Below are positions 7,933 through 15,663 of a DNA stretch of 45,778 nucleotides, piece after piece. This stretch comes from Leptolinea sp964397625 (GTDB lineage Bacteria > Chloroflexota > Anaerolineae > Anaerolineales > Anaerolineaceae): contig CAYNJT010000018.1 in NCBI GenBank assembly GCA_964397625.1, positions 1 through 45,778 of the forward strand, given 5' to 3'. The position numbers were made by a program, and so were the translations under genes. Under the pieces are notes generated by a model. It was not told the DNA's origin and did not search any database. It saw only the letters and a list, made by a program, of their open reading frames with translations. Numbering within the stretch: position 1 is the stretch's first letter; each line of letters begins with the position of its first letter.

Positions 7933-8871
7933 ATGAAGACAAAATTCCTCTTGTTGATTCCGTGTTTTCTTATACTGATCTTTATTTTTACCGCGTGTGG
8001 CAAAGCAAAAACCTCTGAAGTCTCTTCAACTGAGCCAACACCCGTACGTAATACCACACTGGAACCCGATCCCCCGCGGCATGTGATCCAGCCGGCGGAA
8101 TCCTCCGGAAGCGAACAGGTGATCAATGACCAGGTCACGGCTGAATTTGCACCTCAAAAGCGAGCGGCGGAAGGCGACGATTTTGAACAGGGCTGGTTTG
8201 AGCGCCCATTCGACAGACAGATGCGCTACATGGGTAACATTGACATTGTCAGATCAGCCATGGCGCGCACCGACCCCGAATTTATTTACGTGACTATCGA
8301 AGTAGCCCAACCGGTGGCCTCCGCCATCAACGATCCCGCCTATTACGGATTGGAGCTGGACTTGAACCGTGACAGCCGCAGTCTGTTCATGATCCGTGGA
8401 CTTGGACCGTTGTCAGAGACCTGGATGACCGAAGGAGTGGATGTCTGGAAGAGCACCTCAGCTGAACAGCCCGCTATGATGGCAGAGGAGGGCGGCATCC
8501 CGGTCACCGGTTCGCTGGGATTCGACGTCAACCTGATGCGAGCGGGCAGGGGATCAGACAATGACCTGGCCTGGATACGTCTTAAACCTGGAACAGATAA
8601 TGTCGTAGAAATTGCCTTTAAGAACAGTATTGTTGGAGGGAAAAACGGCAAGTTCATCTGGCGGCCGTTTACCGACGCGGCGCTTTACTCTGAACGAGAA
8701 TATGACCTGCAGGTGAGCTACACGCTGGAACAGGCCGGCTCCCCGTATCTGGGAGAAAATCATTACCCGCTGAAAGACGTGTTTGCCGTGGATAATACCT
8801 GCCGGGCAGTTTCGGGATACGAACCTTCGGGAGATGAGCCAGGGTTGTGCCCAATTTCTTCAACCGAATAG
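7933..8871 (+). CDS. FERPFD-family lipoprotein, paralogue 3 of 8
   Basis: 312 residues from ATG 7933, with GGAGA upstream; an in-frame ATG at 7897 lacks a ribosome site. Lipoprotein signal peptide with lipobox FTAC. Domain landmarks: VINDQVT, GWFERPFDRQM, DPEFIYVTI, acidic loop ELDLNRDSR (Gly replaced by Ser), GRGSDNDLAW, AFKNSIVGGKNGKFIWRP, EQAGSP, NTCR and GLCP. It ends nine residues after the last cysteine, without a long tail. The gap to paralogue 2 is 50 bp with no terminator, so these two may share a transcript. Function unknown. Confidence 0.85.
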   Translation: MKTKFLLLIPCFLILIFIFTACGKAKTSEVSSTEPTPVRNTTLEPDPPRHVIQPAESSGSEQVINDQVTAEFAPQKRAAEGDDFEQGWFERPFDRQMRYMGNIDIVRSAMARTDPEFIYVTIEVAQPVASAINDPAYYGLELDLNRDSRSLFMIRGLGPLSETWMTEGVDVWKSTSAEQPAMMAEEGGIPVTGSLGFDVNLMRAGRGSDNDLAWIRLKPGTDNVVEIAFKNSIVGGKNGKFIWRPFTDAALYSEREYDLQVSYTLEQAGSPYLGENHYPLKDVFAVDNTCRAVSGYEPSGDEPGLCPISSTE

Positions 8872-8932
8872 AACCGAATAGTTTTTTTCGAAACATAATA
8901 AGATAATTGATACGATAATCTGATTTATCACG

Positions 8933-8970
8933 AAAAAAAAGAAGACCTGACATTCTCAGGTCTTCTTTTT
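8933..8970 (+). terminator. Rho-independent terminator after paralogue 3
   Basis: A run of eight A, a perfect 10-bp stem GAAGACCTGA (8941-8950) with 8956-8965, a 5-base loop and then TTTTT. The symmetric A and T tracts mean it could work on both strands. It is the main feature of the 309-bp stretch 8872-9180, which also holds the next promoter. Confidence 0.88.
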
Positions 8971-9092
8971 CGACCCCTTGTGAACACAGGCACTCTGTAT
9001 GCCGGTTCCTTATTTCTCCTATTAGGATGTCATCCAGTAATGGAAGTGAGGAAGGTGTGTAGTGGATTATGTTCAGTAATGATTTTTCGGGC

Positions 9093-9121
9093 TTGCAGAC
9101 CCCGGTTAATCGCCGTACACT
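9093..9121 (+). promoter_or_regulatory. Sigma-70-type promoter for paralogue 4, followed by G9 tract
   Basis: TTGCAG at 9093-9098, a 17-bp spacer and TACACT at 9116-9121. Nine consecutive G follow at 9130-9138, at or just after the expected transcript start. Confidence 0.5.
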
Positions 9122-9180
9122 GATTTACAGGGGGGGGGTAATAAGACAATGGATGGATTCATTTGGATCAGGAGGTGGTT

Positions 9181-10206
9181 ATGATCACAATGAAACCCAC
9201 ATTGACAGGCAGTTTAATTCTCGGATTTTCATTTTTACTGACAACACTGGTTTTATCCGGTTTTCTATTGCCCATTGACCAATCAGTGAGAAAAATCGCA
9301 AAAGAGCAAAAACAAATAACACCAACCCCGGCGTCAACCTGCGGTGGTGTTCACACAGATATTCCTGGTTCTCCGGTTGGAAAACTTTATCAGACTGTGT
9401 ACGACCAGGTGGATGAAAAGACCGCAGACAAAAAGCAGGCCTTTGGCGGCGATGATTTTAAAAATGGTAAATATGAGCGTCCGTTCGACCGTGAGATGAA
9501 CTACCTGCCCCAGGCTGACCTGGTCTCCATCAAGCTTAATCGTGAGGATCCTCTCTGGATTTATGTGCAATTCACCGTGGATAAGCCATTTAGAGATGCT
9601 CCCGATCTAGGTGTGCATTTCCTGGTGGAAATTGACACTGATCTGGATAACCGCGGCAATTATTTGATTGTCACTGGAAAACCTGCTACCACAGATTGGT
9701 CTGTTGATTCAGTACGGGTATTGTCTGCCCCGGATAGAAATATTGGAGGCATCATAGTTGTAAAACCCGATGACACACTCTCTGAAGGGATGGGGTACTA
9801 CCAGGAAGAATTCAACTGTGGAAACGGTGTTGATGCCGACCTGGCTTGGTCGCGACTTTCCAAAAATGACCCGGCGGTTGTCGAGATTGCCTTCAAAAAT
9901 ACATTAACCGGCGGCAAAAAAGGGAAATTTATCTGGCTCCCCTGGTCAAATGTTAACATGCTGGATTGGTCACTTTTTGAATACAACGATCACTTTACCC
10001 TGGAACAGGCCGGCTATCCGCACAAAGAAGACCCCGTTAATTATCCAATCAAAGCCATTTGGGGCGTGGACAACACCTGCCGCATTCCATCCGGCTTTAC
10101 ACCAACAGGGTACATGCCTGGTCTGTGTCCAAACTACGATCCCGCTGCGCACCGCCCGGATAAACAATGCCCACCCTGCTCGCCTAATGGATGTCCGCCA
10201 TGTTGA
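9181..10206 (+). CDS. Exported FERPFD-family protein, paralogue 4 of 8, double-CPPC tail
   Basis: 341 residues from ATG 9181, set by a strong AGGAGG at 5-6 bases. The N-terminus is a signal peptide or anchor (LILGFSFLLTTLVLSGFLLP) without a clear lipobox. Landmarks: TVYDQVDEKTADKK, GKYERPFDREMNYLPQADLV, DPLWIYVQF, acidic loop EIDTDLDNRG, LSEGMGYYQEEFN, GNGVDADLAWSRLSK, AFKNTLTGGKKGKFIWLPWS, EQAGYP, NTCR and GLCP. The tail ends QCPPCSPNGCPPC, two CPPC motifs at the very C-terminus, so it carries four tail cysteines. Closest to paralogues 5 and 6. Function unknown; the tail suggests metal or thiol chemistry, which is inference. Confidence 0.85.
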   Translation: MITMKPTLTGSLILGFSFLLTTLVLSGFLLPIDQSVRKIAKEQKQITPTPASTCGGVHTDIPGSPVGKLYQTVYDQVDEKTADKKQAFGGDDFKNGKYERPFDREMNYLPQADLVSIKLNREDPLWIYVQFTVDKPFRDAPDLGVHFLVEIDTDLDNRGNYLIVTGKPATTDWSVDSVRVLSAPDRNIGGIIVVKPDDTLSEGMGYYQEEFNCGNGVDADLAWSRLSKNDPAVVEIAFKNTLTGGKKGKFIWLPWSNVNMLDWSLFEYNDHFTLEQAGYPHKEDPVNYPIKAIWGVDNTCRIPSGFTPTGYMPGLCPNYDPAAHRPDKQCPPCSPNGCPPC

Positions 10207-10254
10207 TCAGGATCGGAAATGTTGAAATCCAACCGTTTGTATTGCAGGGAAGCA

Positions 10255-10354
10255 NNNNNNNNNNNNNNNNNNNNNNNNNNNNNNNNNNNNNNNNNNNNNN
10301 NNNNNNNNNNNNNNNNNNNNNNNNNNNNNNNNNNNNNNNNNNNNNNNNNNNNNN
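10255..10354. other. Assembly gap (100 N)
   Basis: Exactly 100 N, the usual placeholder for a scaffold gap of unknown size. The sequence after it is already inside paralogue 5. By comparison with paralogue 4, about 325 coding bases plus a promoter are missing, so the true gap is larger than drawn if the gene is intact. Confidence 0.97.
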
Positions 10355-11056
10355 CCCCAGGTCGATCTGGTAACCATCAAATTAAATCGCGAAGATCCTC
10401 TCTGGATTTACGTGCAAATTAAAGTAAATAAGGCATTTGCGGAAAATCGGGACGTGAAAGCTGATTTCCTTTTGGAATTGGACACGGATCTGGATAACCG
10501 TGGAAATTTCCTGATCGTCACGGCAGCCCCATCTTCCACGCAATGGTCAACCGCGACAGTGCGGGTATTATCCAACCCTGATATGAATGTGGGTGGTGTG
10601 AACCCCGTGAAACCAGATACCAGCTTTTCTGAAGGACGGGGATATTACGAAGATATGTTTAACGAGGGTAACGGAAATGACCCCGACCTGGCTTGGTCAC
10701 GCCTTTCAAAAGACGACCCTGCCATGGTGGAGATCGCTTTCAAAAACACCCTGATCGGCGGTGAAAAAGGGAAGTTTATCTGGCTGCCCTGGTCAGACGC
10801 GGGAATGAAAGACTGGTCACTCTACGAATTCAACGACCACTTTACCCTCGAACAGGCTGGCTACCCGTCAAAAGATGACCCCAAGAATTATCCGTTGAAA
10901 GCCCTGTGGGGCGTTGACAACACCTGCCGGGAACCATCCGGTTTTACTCCGACTGGATTCATGCCCGGATTGTGTCTCACCTATCAACCCGAGAATCAGA
11001 GTGACGAAAAGAAAAACTGTATCTGCAATCCCCGCACGGGATGCGCATGCGACTAG
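10355..11056 (+). CDS. FERPFD-family protein, paralogue 5 of 8, 5' end in assembly gap
   Basis: Partial: 233 residues survive, beginning PQVDLV right after the gap, which aligns with LPQADLV in paralogue 4. The signal peptide and FERPFD motif are not visible. Seen: DPLWIYVQI, acidic loop ELDTDLDNRG, LSEG replaced by FSEGRGYYEDMFN, GNGNDPDLAWSRLSK, AFKNTLIGGEKGKFIWLPWS, EQAGYP, NTCR, GLCL. The tail ends NCICNPRTGCACD, a diverged form of the double CxxC tail of paralogues 4 and 6 (CIC and CAC instead of CPPC). No ATG belongs to it in the visible sequence. The domain itself is intact, so I treat it as a real gene cut by the gap. Confidence 0.82.
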   Translation, partial: PQVDLVTIKLNREDPLWIYVQIKVNKAFAENRDVKADFLLELDTDLDNRGNFLIVTAAPSSTQWSTATVRVLSNPDMNVGGVNPVKPDTSFSEGRGYYEDMFNEGNGNDPDLAWSRLSKDDPAMVEIAFKNTLIGGEKGKFIWLPWSDAGMKDWSLYEFNDHFTLEQAGYPSKDDPKNYPLKALWGVDNTCREPSGFTPTGFMPGLCLTYQPENQSDEKKNCICNPRTGCACD

Positions 11057-11230
11057 CAGAGATTTTTTCAACCAGTCTCGAATCGAATTTCAAACAACGT
11101 TGCAAATTTGTTCAGAAACACAGGCTGGGTAGATTTTTAAGGAACGCTTGAGGCAGGCTGTATATTCTGTAAACGCATTGTGTATGGTGGCATAACAATT
11201 TGAATGGATTCATACAATAAGGAGGAGCTA

Positions 11231-12256
11231 ATGAAACCGAGATTTTCTTTTAATTATGCCTTCACCATCATGGCTGGTATTTTGGCAATAACAACAGTCG
11301 GATTTATCCTTCCGGGGCCACTATCCGAGGACACTACCCCGCCAGTTCCGTCTGAGACGACAGCGACACCTGAACCTACCCCTGATATTGTGCATAAAGA
11401 TTACCCCGGATCACCCAATGGAAAGGTCAATCAGACTGTCTATGATCAGATTGATGAGAAGACAGCCAGTAAAAAGGAAGCCTTTGGAGGAGATGAATTC
11501 TATAACGGCAAATATGAACGGCCGTTTGATAAAGATATGAATTACATCGCACAAATCGATCTGGTTTCCGCAAAGTTAAACAGGGAAGATCCCCTCTGGA
11601 TATATATCAGTTATGAAATTAATCGACCATTTTCAGAAAATCCTGAAATAAAACCTCATTTTCTTCTGGAATTGGATACAAACCTGGATAGCCGCGGCGA
11701 TCTTTTGATTACAACCGGCATGCCGGCTTCAACAGAATGGTCCACCGATTCGGTTGTGGTTCTAACAAATCCCGACCTGAACGTAGGCGGAGTCAAACCG
11801 GTCAAACCCGATACCAAACTATCCGAAGGCAGGGGATACTATCAAGAAATATTCAATAGCGGCACAGGAAATGATGCCGACCTTGCCTGGTCCAGGGTGT
11901 CAAAAACCATGCCCAATGTAGTTGAACTGGCATTTAAAAACTCGTTGACCGGCGGAGAAAAGGGGAAATTTATCTGGCTTCCCTGGTCTGATGCCGATAT
12001 GCTGGACTGGTCGCTCTTTGATTACAACGACCACTTTACGCTGGAGCAGGCTGGATACCCGAAAAAGGATGATTTGAAGAACTATCCCATCAAAGCCATC
12101 TGGGGTGTGGATAACACCTGCCGTATCCCGTCGGGATTCACGCCAACCGGTTCCATGCCAGGCCTGTGCCCGAATTACGATACGGCAAGCGTTTCACATG
12201 GTTCTGGAAAACAATGTCCGCCATGCAATCCTGCAGCGGCCTGCCCTCCATGCTAG
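11231..12256 (+). CDS. Exported FERPFD-family protein, paralogue 6 of 8, double-CPPC tail
   Basis: 341 residues from ATG 11231, set by AAGGAGGAG; an in-frame ATG at 11204 is upstream of that site. N-terminal hydrophobic segment (FTIMAGILAITTVGFILPG), then a Thr/Pro-rich linker. Landmarks: TVYDQIDEKTASKK, GKYERPFDKDMNYIAQIDLV, DPLWIYISY, acidic loop ELDTNLDSRG, LSEGRGYYQEIFN, GTGNDADLAWSRVSK, AFKNSLTGGEKGKFIWLPWS, EQAGYP, NTCR, GLCP. It ends QCPPCNPAAACPPC, nearly the paralogue 4 tail. 174 bp separate it from paralogue 5, with no clear terminator. Function unknown. Confidence 0.85.
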   Translation: MKPRFSFNYAFTIMAGILAITTVGFILPGPLSEDTTPPVPSETTATPEPTPDIVHKDYPGSPNGKVNQTVYDQIDEKTASKKEAFGGDEFYNGKYERPFDKDMNYIAQIDLVSAKLNREDPLWIYISYEINRPFSENPEIKPHFLLELDTNLDSRGDLLITTGMPASTEWSTDSVVVLTNPDLNVGGVKPVKPDTKLSEGRGYYQEIFNSGTGNDADLAWSRVSKTMPNVVELAFKNSLTGGEKGKFIWLPWSDADMLDWSLFDYNDHFTLEQAGYPKKDDLKNYPIKAIWGVDNTCRIPSGFTPTGSMPGLCPNYDTASVSHGSGKQCPPCNPAAACPPC

Positions 12257-12295
12257 CATAAACCATCATAAAACGCTTGGATTGGACGTACAATG

Positions 12296-12327
12296 AAGCC
12301 TGTCGAACATAAACAGGCTTTATATTT
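12296..12327 (+). terminator. Probable terminator after paralogue 6
   Basis: An 8-bp stem AAGCCTGT (12296-12303) with 12313-12320, a 9-base loop, then TATATTTT. Weaker than the other terminators of the array. Confidence 0.6.
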
Positions 12328-12379
12328 TCAAACCGGGATCATAAGTCTTGTTTTGGAATTTATTGGTTAAAATCACCCA

Positions 12380-13333
12380 ATGAAGATCGCCCAACTCTCA
12401 CTTCTGGTCAGTCTGTTGGTATTGGTCCTGACGCCCGGTTGTTCACCGGCGTTGTTGCAGATGGAGCAAAGCAAGACTCCTCCAGCCGCCACAACGTTGA
12501 CTGCCACTGAGGCAAGTCGGACGACTCCGACAGTGAAAAGGGAAATCACACGGGTAAGCGGCGTTGCGTTGGAAGAAACTCACCCCGGTGAACCCAATGG
12601 TATTCCACAGACCATCCACGATCAAACGTGCAAGGAAACGGCTGCCAGCAAACGTGCCGGAGGCGGTGACGATTATTCTGATGGACGGTTTGAACGACCG
12701 TTTGACAGGGAAATGAATTATTTACTCGCTCTGGATATTGTGCGGGCAGATTTATACCGCCCGGCAGATGGATGGCTTTATTTCACCATTAAGCTTGAAA
12801 CAGCCCCAGCCGATGCCCCTGCCGTGTACGGCATTGAGCTGGATACCAATATTGACGGCCGTGGAGATTACCTGATCCAGGTATCCGCGCCGTTTTCCGA
12901 GGGATGGTCCGAAACAGGCACCAGGATGTGGTGGGACAGTGACGGGGACGTCGGTGGCCAGGTAATCAATCGCAGTGACCCGAGAGGATTTAAAGGCAGC
13001 GGTTTCGAGTCATTGAAAATTGACTCCGCAACCGGCAGGAATGACGGACAGCTTTGGAGTCGGTCCATTGAGCACGGTTTGCAAATCGCATTAAACAACA
13101 AGTGGGTGGGTGGAAAAGATGGCAAATTTACCTGGAAACCCTACAGTGACGGCAACCCGTATTCGGCCACGTATTACGACCTGGATGATTATTATCTTCT
13201 CAATCAGGCCGGCTCTCCACTCATTGGTGAAAGAGACTATCCGTTGAAAGCAGTATTCGCCTATGATAATACCTGCCGGGGATTATCCGGCTTGACGCCA
13301 TCAGGGTCGGAACAGGGCGTTTGTCCACGTTAA
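12380..13333 (+). CDS. FERPFD-family lipoprotein, paralogue 7 of 8 (divergent)
   Basis: 317 residues from ATG 12380. No Shine-Dalgarno is visible, and a TAAAAT box lies only a few bases upstream, so a leaderless transcript is possible. Lipobox TPGC places the lipidated Cys at 21. A Thr-rich linker precedes TIHDQTCKETAASKR, GRFERPFDREMNY, WLYFTIKL, acidic loop ELDTNIDGRG and DYLI. It is the most divergent member: the GxGxDxDLAW motif reads ATGRNDGQLW, an extra Trp-rich stretch (RMWWDSDGD) is present, and there is an additional Cys in the N-terminal motif. KWVGGKDGKFTWKP, NQAGSP, NTCR and GVCP are kept. Ends two residues after the last cysteine. Function unknown. Confidence 0.84.
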   Translation: MKIAQLSLLVSLLVLVLTPGCSPALLQMEQSKTPPAATTLTATEASRTTPTVKREITRVSGVALEETHPGEPNGIPQTIHDQTCKETAASKRAGGGDDYSDGRFERPFDREMNYLLALDIVRADLYRPADGWLYFTIKLETAPADAPAVYGIELDTNIDGRGDYLIQVSAPFSEGWSETGTRMWWDSDGDVGGQVINRSDPRGFKGSGFESLKIDSATGRNDGQLWSRSIEHGLQIALNNKWVGGKDGKFTWKPYSDGNPYSATYYDLDDYYLLNQAGSPLIGERDYPLKAVFAYDNTCRGLSGLTPSGSEQGVCPR

Positions 13334-13360
13334 ACACAGTTTGGTTTACTCTCGCCCTGG

Positions 13361-13398
13361 CGGTTTACCGGTAAAACCGGTCTGTTATTGTATTTTTT
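13361..13398 (+). terminator. Possible terminator after paralogue 7
   Basis: An imperfect GC-rich dyad (CGGTTTA-CCGG-TAAAACCG, 13361-13379) is followed within 12 bases by TATTTTTT. The distance to the T-tract makes this uncertain. Confidence 0.4.
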
Positions 13399-13525
13399 GC
13401 TACATTTTCATTAAAAATCGGTGTATTTAGATAGGATTAATTGGTTATTTATGGCAAGTTAATGCTATAAAGAATAGTGTTGTAGTGCTCACTGGATTCG
13501 ATTTAGAAAAATTTGGGAGGATGTT

Positions 13526-14428
13526 ATGAAAATGACGAAATTCAGAAATTTGAGCATCGCAGCCCTCATCACTCTACTCGCGCTGACATTGGGGAGTTTC
13601 AACCAGGTGGTTCTGGCAGCAGATAGTTCTACTGACAAACCCGGGGATGTGCCTGTTAAAAATACTCAGACAGTCCACGACCAGACCAATGAAAAGACCG
13701 CCAAAGACAATACAGCCTTTGGTGGAGATGTATACAAACTGGGTTGGTTCGAACGGCCTTTTGACCAGAACATGGGTTACCTGCCATTCATGGATTTGGC
13801 CACGGTGCTTATGAACCGTGAGGACCCCAACTGGGTCTATGTGCAGATCACCACGGTCAATCCAATTGAAGAAGGCGCTGCCAGCAAACCGGTATTTGGG
13901 GTTGAGTTGGATACCGACCTGGACAATCGCGGCGAGTTCATGCTCACGGCAACTGCTCCACGGGCGACAGACTGGTCTACCGAAGGTGTAATGGTTCTTG
14001 CCAACTCTGATAATATGATGGGCGGGATTAAACCCGTGTTGACTGATACCAACCTGTCGGAATCCAAAGGCTATGACAAGGAAGTTTTCAATGCCGGCAA
14101 CGGGGATGATCCCAATCTTGCCTGGGCAAGGATCTCACCAGCCGATCCGAAGACCATTGAACTCGCCATCAAGGCAACATTCCTTGGAGGACCAAAAGGA
14201 AAATTCATCTGGGCTGGATGGTCACTGGTTGGACTCCAGGATTTGACAAAATTTGAGTTCAATGACCACTTTACACAGGCCGATGCTGGATCACCTTTGA
14301 AAGCTGATGGCGGCCTGTATCCATTAAAAGCAGTTTGGGGAGTGGACAATACAGCCCGCATTCCATCTGGATTTGTGCCAACAGGAAATATGCCAGGACT
14401 GGCGCTAAATTTTCAACCTAAACCCTGA
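13526..14428 (+). CDS. Secreted FERPFD-family protein, paralogue 8 of 8, cysteine-free
   Basis: 300 residues from ATG 13526, with GGGAGG upstream and a possible extended -10 (TGCTATAAA, near 13466). A classic Sec signal peptide ends VLAADS with no lipobox, so it is likely released. Landmarks: TVHDQTNEKTAKDN, GWFERPFDQNMGYLPFMDLA, DPNWVYVQI, acidic loop ELDTDLDNRGEF, LSESKGYDKEVFN, GNGDDPNLAW, GGPKGKFIWAGWS, ADAGSP. Both conserved C-terminal cysteines are replaced by Ala (NTAR and GLAL), and I see no cysteine in the protein. Last gene of the array; the phosphofructokinase follows with a 113-bp gap. Function unknown. Confidence 0.85.
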   Translation: MKMTKFRNLSIAALITLLALTLGSFNQVVLAADSSTDKPGDVPVKNTQTVHDQTNEKTAKDNTAFGGDVYKLGWFERPFDQNMGYLPFMDLATVLMNREDPNWVYVQITTVNPIEEGAASKPVFGVELDTDLDNRGEFMLTATAPRATDWSTEGVMVLANSDNMMGGIKPVLTDTNLSESKGYDKEVFNAGNGDDPNLAWARISPADPKTIELAIKATFLGGPKGKFIWAGWSLVGLQDLTKFEFNDHFTQADAGSPLKADGGLYPLKAVWGVDNTARIPSGFVPTGNMPGLALNFQPKP

Positions 14429-14541
14429 CGAGCACCATTAATACGCTTTAACGAATCCATACGCAAACCGGCTGCCGCCTGATATTGATGGTGACAGCCG
14501 GTTCAGTTATACTGATCAGGGGAATTTTGGCTGGAGGTTCT

Positions 14542-15663
14542 ATGACGAAACTGGTTGGTGTACTAACTGCCGGGGGAGATACGCCCGGTTTGAACGCCGC
14601 GTTGCGCGGACTGGGAAAAGCGGCCATTGATGGATATGGTATGCAGATTGTGGGTTTTTATGAAGGCTTCCGTGGCCTGATGCAAAACCGCACCCTGCGT
14701 CTGGATGGTTCAAATCTCTCCGGGATATTGACTCGCGGGGGAACCATTTTGGGTACCAGCCGGGACAAACCCAACAATATGCCCATGGGCGGCCAGTTTC
14801 TGGATATGACAGATACCATGGTGGAAAATTACAATCGCCATCATCTGGATGTTCTGGTGTGTATTGGAGGCGGGGGGACGCATAAAAGCGCGGCCAAACT
14901 GATGAAGAAGGGGATCAATGTTGTCACTATTCCCAAGACCATTGACAACGACCTTTACGGAACCGACCACAGTATTGGCTTTGATACCGCACTGGGTATT
15001 GCCACAGACGCGGTTGATCGGCTGCACAGCACAGCCCACAGTCACCACCGGATTATTGTTGTTGAGATCATGGGGCACAATACCGGCTGGCTGGCGTTGG
15101 GTTCTGGAATCGCCGGTGGAGCGGATGTCATCCTCATCCCGGAAATTCCTTATGAGACTCAATCCATCGCCGAAGCGATTCTCGCCCGCAGCCGGGGAGG
15201 CAAACGTTTTAGCATTGTGGCAGTATCGGAAGGCGCATTAAGCAAGGTCGACGCCGAAAAATTCCGCCTTGCCGAAGAACAACGAGCCGCTGCCAAAAAA
15301 TCGGCGGAAAAAGAAAAAGCAGAAGCCCAATTGCTGGCATTGCAGCAGGAACATTCAACCCATACAATTCGTCTGGCAGCCGAATTGGAAAAAATGACGG
15401 GGCTCGAAGCCCGTGTAACCATTCTCGGGTACGTTCAACGGGGCGGAACGCCCTCGGCATATGACAGATTGCTGGCAACCCGGCTGGGAACAGCCGCTGC
15501 CGATTTGATAGAGAAAGGTCAATATGGCGTTATGGTTGCCTCGCGTGGTGAGGGTATAGAACCCGTTGAATTGGAAAAAATCGTCGGAAAACGAAAAACA
15601 GTCCCGGTGGATCATCCCTGGGTAATCAGTGCTCGCAAAGTCGGCACGAATCTCGGAGATTAA
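14542..15663 (+). CDS. 6-phosphofructokinase, PKTIDND type, donor uncertain
   Basis: Phosphorylates fructose 6-phosphate in glycolysis. 373 residues from ATG 14542, chosen for GGAGG six bases upstream. Seen: VGVLTAGGDTPGLNA (5-19), donor loop GGGGT (109-113), PKTIDNDLYGTDHSIGFDTA (131-150) with the catalytic Asp pair, and VEIMGHNTGWLALGSGIAGG for the sugar phosphate. GGGGT is odd: the Asp equivalent to E. coli D103 is Gly, and the next position is Gly as in ATP enzymes. Lys132 replaces the ATP-enzyme Gly, as in pyrophosphate and group III enzymes. Hence ATP or PPi cannot be assigned. A charged, Ala/Glu/Lys-rich helix of about 35 residues (about 235-270) lengthens the region after SEGALS. The stop overlaps that of the opposing lipoprotein gene. 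Confidence 0.88.
   Translation: MTKLVGVLTAGGDTPGLNAALRGLGKAAIDGYGMQIVGFYEGFRGLMQNRTLRLDGSNLSGILTRGGTILGTSRDKPNNMPMGGQFLDMTDTMVENYNRHHLDVLVCIGGGGTHKSAAKLMKKGINVVTIPKTIDNDLYGTDHSIGFDTALGIATDAVDRLHSTAHSHHRIIVVEIMGHNTGWLALGSGIAGGADVILIPEIPYETQSIAEAILARSRGGKRFSIVAVSEGALSKVDAEKFRLAEEQRAAAKKSAEKEKAEAQLLALQQEHSTHTIRLAAELEKMTGLEARVTILGYVQRGGTPSAYDRLLATRLGTAAADLIEKGQYGVMVASRGEGIEPVELEKIVGKRKTVPVDHPWVISARKVGTNLGD

Noticed and set aside
10207..10422. Short ORFs running through the N stretch
   Set aside because: They translate undefined bases, and the frame after the gap is the paralogue 5 frame, not theirs.
9181..12256. RiPP-like precursors because of the cysteine-rich tails
   Set aside because: The proteins are large exported domains, and no modifying enzyme or RiPP transporter is near.
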